DNA of 36,884 nucleotides from JAFDVL01 sp043775925. Lineage in GTDB: Bacteria; Acidobacteriota; Blastocatellia; RBC074. The stretch lies in NCBI GenBank assembly GCA_043775925.1, contig JAYVRW010000427.1, positions 1 to 36,884 of the forward strand, read 5' to 3'. The notes beneath the pieces are model-generated. The model worked only from the letters and a program-made list of their open reading frames with translations, was not told the origin of the DNA and ran no database searches. Of the stretch, positions 7,387-14,286 are shown one piece after another (positions within the stretch are counted from its first letter, which is position 1; every line of letters starts with the position of its first letter). The position numbers were made by a program, and so were the translations under genes.

Positions 7387-7848
7387 TTATTCGTGTTGCC
7401 GCATGATCGTAAGGCTCACATATTCGCCGGACGCATCAGCGTTTTGAGAGTGCAACCGATACTCGGCAAACAGCTTCAAGTCGGAACGAAGCGAGTGAAA
7501 AACGCTACAATATTTTGAGAAAGATAAGTTGATGGCACGCTCGACTTTCTCTGCGCTTAATTCTCCCCATAGATCGAATCGGGTGCGGATTGTGTGATAA
7601 TAACGCGGTTCTGTCGCCTGCCGATCCCCCTCCAGTTTGACTTCAATTCCGGTCAAAGGCTCACGCATTTTTTGTAAAATCAACACGACATCAATGGCTG
7701 AGCAGCTCCCGACTGATTCCAGTAAAACTTCCATTGGGCTGGAGCTGGTCACTGTATTACCATCGAAATCAGTTTCAAATCCATTGGCATTGCGTCCAGT
7801 AAATTTTAGATCGCCATTCCATTTTAAGTTCGTAGAAATATCTGCCAT
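7387..7848 (-). CDS. OsmC/Ohr-family peroxide-reducing protein
   Basis: A 153-residue OsmC-like protein. Family members are small cytoplasmic dimers that reduce organic peroxides through two cysteines. Both are present: Cys49 in ESVGSCSAIDV and Cys114 in LSFSKYCSVFHSL. The N-terminal beta region (WNGDLKFTGRNANGFETDFDG) and SSSPMEVLLESVG are typical of the YhfA/OsmC branch. The sequence does not show whether it is OsmC proper or one of the uncharacterised YhfA-type proteins. Confidence 0.9.
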   Translation of the reverse strand: MADISTNLKWNGDLKFTGRNANGFETDFDGNTVTSSSPMEVLLESVGSCSAIDVVLILQKMREPLTGIEVKLEGDRQATEPRYYHTIRTRFDLWGELSAEKVERAINLSFSKYCSVFHSLRSDLKLFAEYRLHSQNADASGEYVSLTIMRQHE

Positions 7849-8302
7849 AGTTTTCCATCCTTTGAGAAATATAAGAATCTAACGATCAGAATTTTACGTC
7901 AGACATTGTGCGGAAAGAAATCTTCCAGAGTATTTTCAGACTTGGAGGGTATCTATCTTTGGTTGGGAAAACCTTGGTTAGGAAAATTTGGCTGTGGACT
8001 ATGATGTAATTGCCGTTGACAGTGTTTGTTCTTGGTAAGAATGGAAACGCAAAGAACTTTGGCAAGATTACAGCAGCGGTTTGAGGACGCTGTAAGCACT
8101 TAAGCTTGAACGCAATTCTGAAATTCAAAACTTTTGTCACTGATTCGCCACAAAAGCATTCTCCTCAGATGTCGGCAATATAATGCAATGATAAACAAGA
8201 GTCAACAATTATAAAGGCTCGTGCGCTATTTCGCTCTCGTAGATTTTTTGAGATACTGACGCCTCTTTAAGGCAAGACTGAAAATAATTGAGGTAATGGT
8301 TG
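7849..8302. other. Intergenic region before galE, no supported gene
   Basis: About 450 bases between the divergent OsmC-like gene and galE. It contains an imperfect tandem stretch TTGGTTGGGAAAACC / TTGGTTAGGAAAATT near 7960-7992 and a weak stem CTTTTGT/ACAAAAG near 8130-8156. A minus-strand frame here has no ribosome binding site or recognisable motif. Confidence 0.4.
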
Positions 8303-9280
8303 ATGAATATTCTGGTAACTGGCGGAGCTGGTTATATCGGCAGCGTGATGGTTGAACAAGCCATCCAATCCGGTCATCGTGTAGTTGTGTATGATAGTTT
8401 AGAACTAGGTCATCGTGCTGCTGTTCATCCCGAAGCCATTTTTATACAAGGTTTCGTTCAGGAACAGGACAAGCTCATCGCCGCCTTGCGTGAAAATCAA
8501 GTGGAAGCTGTGATTCACATGGCAGCGTACGCTTTGGTTGGCGAATCTATCGCGCATCCACAAAAGTATTTCAGCAATAATTTTGTTGGCGGCTTGTCAT
8601 TGTTAGATGCCATGAGGGCTGCTGAAATCAGGAAGATTGTGTTCTCTTCAACTTGTGCCACGTACGGCATTCCCGAAAAGATGCCGATTACCGAAGAGAC
8701 GCCGCAGCGTCCGGTCAATTCGTATGGAGAATCAAAGCTCGCTTTTGAACGTGCGTTAAAATGGTACGACGAAGCCTATGGCATCAGGCACTCGATTATG
8801 CGGTACTTCAATGCGGCTGGAGCGAGTGAAAGTTACGGCGAAGATCACGCTACCGAAACACATCTGATTCCGAATGTCTTGCGCGTAGCGATGGGCAAAT
8901 CGTCGCACGTAAATATTTTTGGCGAAGATTATCCAACGTCCGATGGCACTTGTATTCGCGATTATATTCACGTGATTGACCTGGCTCTGGCTCATCTCCT
9001 GGCATTGCAGGTCATCGAAGAAAAGAGCCGCATTTACAATCTGGGTTACAGCAATGGATATTCAGTTGCTGAAGTAGTAGAGATGGCGCGACAAGTGACA
9101 GGTTGTCGGATTCCGACTGAACGCGCTGAACGTCGCGCAGGTGATCCTCCGATCTTGATTGCAAATTCAGATAAAGCTACATTGGAGCTGGGATGGATGC
9201 CGCAACACAGTGAACTAGATAACATTATCCAGTCTGCGTGGAAATGGCATCAGGCGAATCCAAATGGATATGGAGAATAA
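8303..9280 (+). CDS. galE: UDP-glucose 4-epimerase
   Basis: It interconverts UDP-glucose and UDP-galactose with bound NAD+, feeding galactose metabolism and cell-surface sugars. The 325-residue product is a classic extended short-chain dehydrogenase: NAD motif GGAGYIGS at 7-14, FSSTCATYG around 114-122, and catalytic Tyr141-x3-Lys145 (NSYGESK). FNAAGA and the later RAGDPP motif follow the GalE pattern. I chose the ATG at 8303 because GAGG lies nine bases upstream; a TTG one codon earlier is possible. Related UDP-sugar epimerases with other substrates share these motifs. Confidence 0.94.
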   Translation: MNILVTGGAGYIGSVMVEQAIQSGHRVVVYDSLELGHRAAVHPEAIFIQGFVQEQDKLIAALRENQVEAVIHMAAYALVGESIAHPQKYFSNNFVGGLSLLDAMRAAEIRKIVFSSTCATYGIPEKMPITEETPQRPVNSYGESKLAFERALKWYDEAYGIRHSIMRYFNAAGASESYGEDHATETHLIPNVLRVAMGKSSHVNIFGEDYPTSDGTCIRDYIHVIDLALAHLLALQVIEEKSRIYNLGYSNGYSVAEVVEMARQVTGCRIPTERAERRAGDPPILIANSDKATLELGWMPQHSELDNIIQSAWKWHQANPNGYGE

Positions 9281-9330
9281 AAGATCGCACTACGAAGATT
9301 AATTTTCCGAGTACAGCAATCTAATAATTT

Positions 9331-9894
9331 ATGCGAGTTATCAGTGGTATTTATAAAGGCAGGAAATTAAAAGCGCCGGAAGGCATGAAAGTTCGTCCGA
9401 CTTCAGATCGCTTGCGCGAGACGCTTTTTAATGTGATTTCAAGTGGCGTCAAAGGCGCACGCTTTGTGGATATATGTGCCGGTACGGGAGCTGTTGGCAT
9501 TGAAGCCTTATCACGCGGAGCCGCGCATGTGACGTTCATTGAGCAGAATCGTCAGGCGGCGCAAGTGCTGGAAGATAATCTGAAAAATTGTGGCATCAAC
9601 GAAAATGTCAAAGTTCTGCACCGCGAAGCGATTGCGACGCTGAAATATTTCAATCAACATTTTTTGCAATTCGATTATTTCTATTTAGATCCGCCTTACG
9701 ATTCAGACCTTTATTCACAAGTGTTGTGGACGCTCGCAAAAAGCAAATTAATTGCCGAAGAAGGTCTGGTGATTGTCGAGCATCGCAAAAAAATTGAATT
9801 GCACCCGAACTACGATCACTTACGTCCATATCGTGAAATTGAACAAGGCGACTCCTCTCTGACATTTTTTAGTATGGAAAGAGGCATCGCCTGA
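9331..9894 (+). CDS. rsmD: 16S rRNA (guanine966-N2)-methyltransferase
   Basis: It methylates G966 of 16S rRNA in the small subunit, using S-adenosylmethionine. The 187-residue product shows the N-terminal MRVISGIYKGRKLKAPEG, VRPTSDRLRETLFN (21-34), the SAM loop DICAGTGAVGIEALSRGA (47-64) and catalytic DPPY at 120-123. Length is normal. It lies 50 bases after galE and in front of coaD; the rsmD-coaD pairing is common in bacteria. No Shine-Dalgarno sequence is obvious. Confidence 0.96.
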   Translation: MRVISGIYKGRKLKAPEGMKVRPTSDRLRETLFNVISSGVKGARFVDICAGTGAVGIEALSRGAAHVTFIEQNRQAAQVLEDNLKNCGINENVKVLHREAIATLKYFNQHFLQFDYFYLDPPYDSDLYSQVLWTLAKSKLIAEEGLVIVEHRKKIELHPNYDHLRPYREIEQGDSSLTFFSMERGIA

Positions 9895-10036
9895 GGAAGT
9901 TCGCAGTAGGATTAGTTCGCAGTTCGCAGCTTTTGGTAAACTGTAAGCAGCAATTGGAAAACTGTGAACTGCGAACTAAAGGCTGCGAACTGTTTTTACT
10001 GCGAACCGCGAACTAACAACTGCGAACTTTTCTTCT
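9895..10036. repeat. GTTCGCAG-type intergenic inverted repeat array, copy 3
   Basis: The whole gap between rsmD and coaD is made of three forward AGTTCGCAG units and about six reverse units (CTGCGAACT and variants such as CCGCGAACT). The array starts just after the rsmD stop and ends at ACTTTTCTTCT directly before the coaD ATG. It can fold as a long imperfect hairpin. Confidence 0.9.
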
Positions 10037-10534
10037 ATGATTCGACGCGCTATTTACCCCGGTTCCTTTGATCCCGTCACCTGCGGGCATCTCGATATTG
10101 TCGAACGTGCCAGCCATCTTTTCGATGAAGTAATTATTGCCGTTCTCATCAATGTTAGTAAGACTTCGATGTTTACAGTGGCGGAGCGCGTCGAGATGTT
10201 GGAAGAGGTCGTCGCCGAGCGTTTTGCGAAAGTGGCAAATGTCAAAGTCGCTACGTTTGGTGGACTGTTGGCAGATTATGCCATCGCACAAGAAGCACAA
10301 GCCGTGGTTCGCGGCATTCGTGCGATTTCCGATTACGAATACGAACAACAAATCGCCTTAATGAATCGCCGCCTCGCTCCAAAAGTGGAGACAGTATTTT
10401 TGATGTCAGCGCAGGAATATTCTTACCTGAGTTCGCGCCTAGTCAAAGAAGTCTTCACCTTCGGAGGCAATATTGACGGCCTCGTGCCTGCTTCGGTAAT
10501 TGAAAAAATGAAAACTAAGGTAGTTCGCAGTTGA
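10037..10534 (+). CDS. coaD: Phosphopantetheine adenylyltransferase
   Basis: It transfers AMP from ATP to 4'-phosphopantetheine, the fourth step of coenzyme A synthesis. The 165-residue product has the nucleotidyltransferase start YPGSFDPVTCGHLD with TCGH at 15-18, the VVRGIRAISDYEYE stretch (90-103) and the LSSRLVKE motif (131-138) matching the ISSTxxR signature. Length is close to the usual 160. The final residues VVRS and the stop are encoded by the GTTCGCAGT repeat that fills the downstream gap, so the repeat has replaced the original 3' end. Confidence 0.96.
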   Translation: MIRRAIYPGSFDPVTCGHLDIVERASHLFDEVIIAVLINVSKTSMFTVAERVEMLEEVVAERFAKVANVKVATFGGLLADYAIAQEAQAVVRGIRAISDYEYEQQIALMNRRLAPKVETVFLMSAQEYSYLSSRLVKEVFTFGGNIDGLVPASVIEKMKTKVVRS

Positions 10535-10676
10535 TAGAAAAAAGTTCGCAGTTTTTGTCACGATAATAATTTGCTGCGAACCGTGAACTAACATCTGCGA
10601 ACTCTTTACTGCGAGCTGTGAACTAATACTTGCCAACTCTTTTACTGCGAACCGCGAACTTTCTTTCTGCGAACTG
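10521..10676. repeat. GTTCGCAG-type intergenic inverted repeat array, copy 4
   Basis: Two forward units (AGTTCGCAGT) are followed by about six reverse units, including diverged ones such as CTGCGAGCTGTGAACT. The array overlaps the last codons and stop of coaD and ends three bases before the aminotransferase ATG. As in the other copies, the downstream gene has no Shine-Dalgarno sequence. Confidence 0.88.
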
Positions 10677-10679
10677 CCC

Positions 10680-11867
10680 ATGCACTTTCCACTTTCACAT
10701 CGCGCGCAAGTTACGAAACTTTCATCCACGTCAGCCGTCGTCATGGCGGCAGATAAGCTGCGGGCGCAGGGTGTTGAAGTCATTGATCTCGGAGTTGGCG
10801 AACCTGATTTCACGACGCCTGAAAATATCAAACAGGCGGCTCAAGTTGCACTGGCAGAGAATTTTACCAAATACACTTCGACCAGTGGCATCGCTCCGTT
10901 ACGTCAGGCGATCTGCAATTATATCAACTCTAATTTCGGTTCGGATTATGCACCCGATGAATGCTGCGTGACGGTGGGAGGCAAGCAGGGGATTTTCAAT
11001 GCAGTGATGGCTTTGATTAATCCCGGCGATGATGTCCTGCTCGAAAAGCCGTGCTGGGTTTCATTTCCTGAAATGGTTCATTTTGCCGAAGGCAACGTCA
11101 TCTGGGTCGAGACGGAAGCGACGGATTTTCATCTGACGGCGGAACAGGTCAAAGCCGCGATCACGTCGAATTCAAAACTGCTCATCGTAAATTCCCCATC
11201 GAATCCCACTGGCAGAGTCATTGCGCCTGACGAATTTAAAAAGATCGTCGAAATCGCGGCTGAAAATAATTTGTGGATCATTTCTGACGAATGCTATTTG
11301 CAATTTGTCTACGCGCCAAACCAGCCATTTTCGGCGGCTGCATTACCGCCAGAGCTGCGCGAAAGAGTCTTAATCGTTGGCTCACTTTCCAAGACCTATG
11401 CAATGACCGGATGGCGGGTCGGGTATGTTTTAGGCAATCGTGAATGGGTCATAGAAGTGCTGAAAGTGCAGAGTCATTCGGCGACGCATACGGCTTCGAT
11501 TTCGCAGCGAGCGGGGATTGCCGCGCTGAATGATTCACAGGATTCGGTGGCCGTGATGCTGGCGGAATATCAGCGCCGCGCCGATTGGTTAATTCCGGCG
11601 TTGAATGCCATCGAAGGGATCAGTTGCAGCCATCCCGAAGGCGCATTTTATGCTTTTCCCAACATTAAAGAGTTGATGAAAAATTGTGGCTTTGCTTCCT
11701 CCAAAGAAGCCGCTGATGAACTGCTGCACAAATACGGTGTCGTCGTCACAGATGGCGGAGCCTTCGGGGCGGAAGGCTATCTACGATTATCGTATGCCAA
11801 TTCGATTGAAGCGATTCAAGAAGCGGTAGTGCGCATTCATCAAATGGCGCAAGCACACCGTCAATAG
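10680..11867 (+). CDS. Class I pyridoxal-phosphate aminotransferase (aspartate aminotransferase type)
   Basis: A 395-residue fold-type I aminotransferase. Residues seen are DLGVGEPDF (36-44), the YTSTSGIAPLR segment (65-75), SNPTG at 174-178, Asp203 and Tyr206 of the cofactor pocket, and the Schiff-base lysine Lys238 in GSLSKTYAMTGWRVGY. The late Arg in YLRLSYA should bind the substrate carboxylate. This pattern is that of the bacterial Ib aspartate or aspartate/prephenate aminotransferases; the exact substrate cannot be fixed from sequence. The gene begins right at the end of a GTTCGCAG repeat array. Confidence 0.92.
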   Translation: MHFPLSHRAQVTKLSSTSAVVMAADKLRAQGVEVIDLGVGEPDFTTPENIKQAAQVALAENFTKYTSTSGIAPLRQAICNYINSNFGSDYAPDECCVTVGGKQGIFNAVMALINPGDDVLLEKPCWVSFPEMVHFAEGNVIWVETEATDFHLTAEQVKAAITSNSKLLIVNSPSNPTGRVIAPDEFKKIVEIAAENNLWIISDECYLQFVYAPNQPFSAAALPPELRERVLIVGSLSKTYAMTGWRVGYVLGNREWVIEVLKVQSHSATHTASISQRAGIAALNDSQDSVAVMLAEYQRRADWLIPALNAIEGISCSHPEGAFYAFPNIKELMKNCGFASSKEAADELLHKYGVVVTDGGAFGAEGYLRLSYANSIEAIQEAVVRIHQMAQAHRQ

Positions 11868-11881
11868 ATTCAGTGCATCTA

Positions 11882-11910
11882 TTGACAAAGGGCGGATAGA
11901 CGAGTAAATT
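11882..11910 (+). promoter_or_regulatory. Sigma-70 promoter for the initiator tRNA
   Basis: TTGACA at 11882-11887 is a perfect -35 box. After 17 bases, TAAATT at 11905-11910 serves as -10. The mature tRNA 5' end follows 16 bases after the -10 box, leaving a very short 5' leader for RNase P. This is the best-formed promoter in the window. Confidence 0.7.
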
Positions 11911-11980
11911 CGCAACTTCGATTTGACGCGGGGTGGAGCAGCCTGGTAGCTCGTTGGGCTTAACACTCGCAGGATTGACA

Positions 11981-12493
11981 ATGAGTACGAAACTCAAGGG
12001 TGACATTGCAGAACAAGCTGCTGTACTTCAAGCTTTGAAGTTAAGTTGGGGAGTTCTAAAACCTGTCGGAGACTGAATGCCTTATGATTTGGTTTACGAT
12101 ATAAGCAATGTTCTCGTGAAGGTTCAAGTTAAATGCGCTTGGTTTGATGAGCAGCGGGGTAATTACGTCGTTGATAATCGTCGAACTAAAACAAATCGGC
12201 GCAAGATGGTTCGGGAAGTTTACGATTCATCTGGTTTCGATTTTGCTCTTGCGTATTTGCCAGACTTGGATATTTTCTACGTTTTTCCCGTAGACGTATT
12301 CATCAGCTATGCCAGTGAAATCCATCTGGTTGAAGCTGACAAGCGACAACGTAAACCGCGTTCTGCGGAATACCGAGATGCTTGGAATTTGATTCTGCAA
12401 TGGGCGGTATGCGAAGAAACTCGCATACGATTACTTCTTAAATTCGGGGAACCCTCTGGTAGTGGCGATCCCGAGCCAAGCTTTCAGATTTGA
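11981..12493 (+). pseudogene. Intron-encoded PD-(D/E)XK homing endonuclease with one in-frame stop
   Basis: From ATG 11981 (AGGA six bases upstream) the frame reads KGDIAEQAAVLQALKLSWGV through codon 31, then TGA at 12074-12076. It continues in the same frame as MPYDLVYDI...VKVQVKCAWFD to 12493. This matches small group I intron endonucleases of the PD-(D/E)XK fold, the group that includes I-Ssp6803I from a cyanobacterial tRNA-fMet intron: an early Glu, PYD, then QVK. I recall relatives reading GDR-L/M-PYDL at the break, so the TGA is most simply a CGA (Arg) mutated at one base. The adjacent ATG (TGAATG) could restart translation but would lose the N-terminal helix. The last part of the frame also encodes the ribozyme core. 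Confidence 0.85.
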
Positions 12494-12614
12494 AACCTGA
12501 AAGAAGGTGTAGAGACTTGACAGGAGGCACCTTAACAGTTCGGCTGAAGGTGAAGAGAAAGTCCAGACCACAAACCGAATGATTGATTCGGGCGGCGAAA
12601 GCTGAAGTGGTAAG
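12407..12614 (+). ncRNA. Group I ribozyme core (P2-P9) of the tRNA intron
   Basis: Helices drawn by eye: P2 GTATGCGA 12407-12414 with 12421-12428; P3 CTTCT 12434-12438 with AGGAG 12522-12526; P4 TCGGG 12444-12448 with CCCGA 12470-12474; P6 CTTTCAG 12481-12487 with CTGAAAG 12497-12503; P7 GACT 12514-12517 with AGTC 12560-12563; P8 CACCTT 12528-12533 with AAGGTG 12547-12552. Then come ACCAC 12567-12571 with GTGGT 12607-12611, a P9 hairpin CCGAAT/ATTCGG 12575-12591, and a GAAA-capped hairpin at 12593-12604. The terminal G is 12614. The order matches subgroup IC3. P2 to P6 lie within the endonuclease frame. Confidence 0.9.
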
Positions 12615-12662
12615 CATAACCCAAAGGTCAGGGGTTCAAATCCCCTCCCCGCAACCAATACT

Positions 12663-12690
12663 AGCCGCCTTCACTGGCGGCTTTTATTTT
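12663..12690 (+). terminator. Intrinsic terminator after the initiator tRNA
   Basis: AGCCGCC (12663-12669) pairs with GGCGGCT (12676-12682) around a six-base loop and is followed by a T-rich run TTTTATTTT. It lies six bases after the encoded CCA of the tRNA. Confidence 0.9.
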
Positions 12691-12779
12691 GTCCAGTTGG
12701 AGTATCAAAATAGCGTAGGTTGAGAGTTTCGATTACAATTGAATTTCTCAACCTTTTTGTGTTTGAAGGGAATAACAGA

Positions 12780-14192
12780 ATGAAAATTTGCCCCCAATGT
12801 GCTGCTGAATTTGGCGATGACAAGAAATTTTGCTCGCACGATGCGACGTCACTGATTTCTAAAGCTGTACCGCTTAACGTCCCCAATAATATAGATACCG
12901 AAACGACTCGCGTGCGCGTGAATGTGCCGCTGACGCCACCGGTTTTTAATCCGCCTCCAGTCCCTGAATCAAATTTCGACGCAGGCAATGCGCCAGTTCC
13001 TGTGCCTTCCGAAGTGAAAAAAAATATCGGGATGATGGTTGGCGCAGTACTCGCTGCCATTCTATTCATTGGTCTAGCTGGTTGGTTTGCCTGTCAAAAG
13101 TATCAAGGCAACGCCGTGACACAACAAATCGAAACCGCTTTAGCGCAAGACAATCCATTCAATTCTACGAACAATCTGACGCAATTTTACGAGGCGTATG
13201 TGCAGGCGAATCCGGCCAAAGAAGAACTTGATCAGGTCAATAAAAAAATTAGCGCCAGATTAAGCAAAATGGGCGATGAGGCGTTTCGCTCACTCAATGA
13301 TGACGCTGATCCAAAAATGGAATGGAGTACGATTGCCCAATCGTACCAATTGCTCAGCAAAATCACTCCAAATGACAAAGAAATTCAGGCGCGGACAACT
13401 TTTGCGCAAGGCAAAGTCAGCTTGACTGCGAAAAAATACAGCGAAGCCGCCGACAATTTTAATAAGGCGAATCGCATCAAAAATAATTGGGATTTAGCCT
13501 TGAACGCACTCGGACAATCATACAAAGCGCAAGGTAAGATCAGTGATGCGCTGATCGCGTTTGAGCAATCTACGAAAACCAATCCCGACTTTGTTTGGGG
13601 CTGGAATAATTTGTATCAGATTTACCGCGATCAGAATAAATTCGATGAAGCGAAATATGCCATTAACAAAGCGATTGAATTGAAGCCGGAGCGTCCTTCG
13701 TTCATGAAAGGGCTGGCGAGCATTCAGGAAGTACAAGGGCAAATCCCTGAAGCCATTGCTACTTATGAAAAATATATTGTGCTGGAATCGAACGCCGAAG
13801 AAAAAATCAAGACGCAAAAATACATTAACGACCTGAAGTTAAAACCTTCTACTGCGCTGGCGGGGCTTCCGACCAGCAATGAATTTGACGGATTATCTAT
13901 CAGCGATACTCGCGGACAAATTGATAATCATCCAGTGCATTTCAATCTGTCGGTGAATGGTGGGAAAGCCGCCGGATTTTATAGCTACGACGAAGGCAGC
14001 AGTAAATTAAAATTGTCAGGGATTGTTACGCCGGAAGGGAAAATTAAATTAGTCGAAAAGACTCCGGCGGGAAAAGAGACTGGTAAGTTTGAAATCAGTC
14101 GAATGTTGCAGGAAGGCAAACAGATTTTCTTTGGTGAATGGCAGGATGCGAAGGGGACGAAGAAGTTGAGTTTTTCTTTAGAGCCAATGTAG
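12780..14192 (+). CDS. Zinc-ribbon, single-pass membrane protein with TPR repeats
   Basis: A 470-residue protein of unknown role. The N-terminus is a small zinc ribbon (Cys4-x2-Cys7 and Cys18-x-His20), followed by a Pro-rich linker (about 30-78) and one membrane helix at 84-104 (MMVGAVLAAILFIGLAGWF). Outside it lies a helical region with at least three tetratricopeptide-like repeats (about 200-340, e.g. NNWDLALNALGQSYKAQGKISDALIAFEQSTKTNP split over two helices). A C-terminal beta domain (about 365-470) follows. The ATG at 12780 was chosen because the zinc ribbon starts there and AAGGGA precedes it. Similar zinc-ribbon/TPR proteins are common in Acidobacteriota, without known function. It is transcribed away from the tRNA terminator. 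Confidence 0.85.
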   Translation: MKICPQCAAEFGDDKKFCSHDATSLISKAVPLNVPNNIDTETTRVRVNVPLTPPVFNPPPVPESNFDAGNAPVPVPSEVKKNIGMMVGAVLAAILFIGLAGWFACQKYQGNAVTQQIETALAQDNPFNSTNNLTQFYEAYVQANPAKEELDQVNKKISARLSKMGDEAFRSLNDDADPKMEWSTIAQSYQLLSKITPNDKEIQARTTFAQGKVSLTAKKYSEAADNFNKANRIKNNWDLALNALGQSYKAQGKISDALIAFEQSTKTNPDFVWGWNNLYQIYRDQNKFDEAKYAINKAIELKPERPSFMKGLASIQEVQGQIPEAIATYEKYIVLESNAEEKIKTQKYINDLKLKPSTALAGLPTSNEFDGLSISDTRGQIDNHPVHFNLSVNGGKAAGFYSYDEGSSKLKLSGIVTPEGKIKLVEKTPAGKETGKFEISRMLQEGKQIFFGEWQDAKGTKKLSFSLEPM

Positions 14193-14205
14193 GAAAAAAA
14201 GCGGG

Positions 14206-14283
14206 GACAGGATTAACGGGATTCTTGTCAGGATTTACAAGATAATCTTGGTGAATCTTGTAAAAAATCTCGTCAACCCTGTC
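14206..14283. repeat. GACAGGATT-type inverted repeat between convergent genes
   Basis: An imperfect hairpin (GACAGGATTAACGGGATT at the left, AATCTCGTCAACCCTGTC-like at the right, with inner TTACAAGAT/ATCTTGTAA arms) fills the gap between the TPR-protein stop and the PPK2 stop. The same family appears inside the larger palindrome at 21718-21886. Confidence 0.75.
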
Positions 14284-14286
14284 TAA

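Larger units (their letters stand above)
11961..12614 (+). mobile_element. Group I intron in the anticodon loop of tRNA-fMet
   Basis: A 654-nt insert follows a U (U33) and ends in a G (12614), as group I splicing requires. Its 3' part closely resembles the catalytic core of the cyanobacterial tRNA-Leu intron (subgroup IC3), including GATCCCGAGCCAAGC near P4-P6 and GTGTAGAGACTTGAC at P7. An endonuclease frame fills the region between the 5' splice site and the core. Group I introns are known in tRNA-fMet of some cyanobacteria and in tRNA-Leu, -Arg and -Ile of other bacteria; one in this lineage points to horizontal spread. The internal guide sequence of P1 is not certain: GGTTCAA at 12121-12127 could pair with UUGGGCU of the exon, with the expected G-U at the splice site. 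Confidence 0.93.
11927..12657 (+). tRNA. Initiator tRNA-fMet (anticodon CAT), interrupted by a group I intron
   Basis: The 5' exon (11927-11960, 34 nt) ends with U33. The 3' exon (12615-12657, 43 nt) starts with the anticodon CAT and ends with an encoded CCA. Joined, they give a 77-nt tRNA with initiator hallmarks: an unpaired C1-A72 end (C at 11927, A at 12653), three consecutive G-C pairs in the anticodon stem (GGG with CCC), and normal D and T arms (AGGGG/CCCCT around TTCAAAT). The 654 bases between the exons are a group I intron inserted exactly between U33 and C34. A sigma-70 promoter precedes and a terminator follows. If this is the only initiator tRNA gene, intron splicing is essential for translation. 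Confidence 0.96.

Noticed and set aside
7886..8140. 84-codon minus-strand frame
   Set aside because: No ribosome binding site, no recognisable motif and unusual residue composition. It lies in a probable promoter region.
2046..10676. GTTCGCAG arrays as a CRISPR
   Set aside because: Units are only about nine bases long, spacing is irregular, halves are inverted rather than direct, and no cas genes are present.
12074..12076. TGA read as an amino acid (recoding)
   Set aside because: TGA serves as a normal stop in several genes here (fmt, the sigma factor, nadE, msrP) and no recoding element was seen. A point mutation is simpler.
11927..12657. Two tRNA fragments or a decayed tRNA gene
   Set aside because: The halves fit together exactly into a 77-nt initiator tRNA, both exons keep all pairs, and the insert has a group I core with correct splice-site bases.
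12431..12658. Minus-strand frame beginning MVAGRGFEPLTFGL
   Set aside because: It is the complement of the tRNA 3' exon and intron core. GRGFEP is the usual false translation of a tRNA T-arm.
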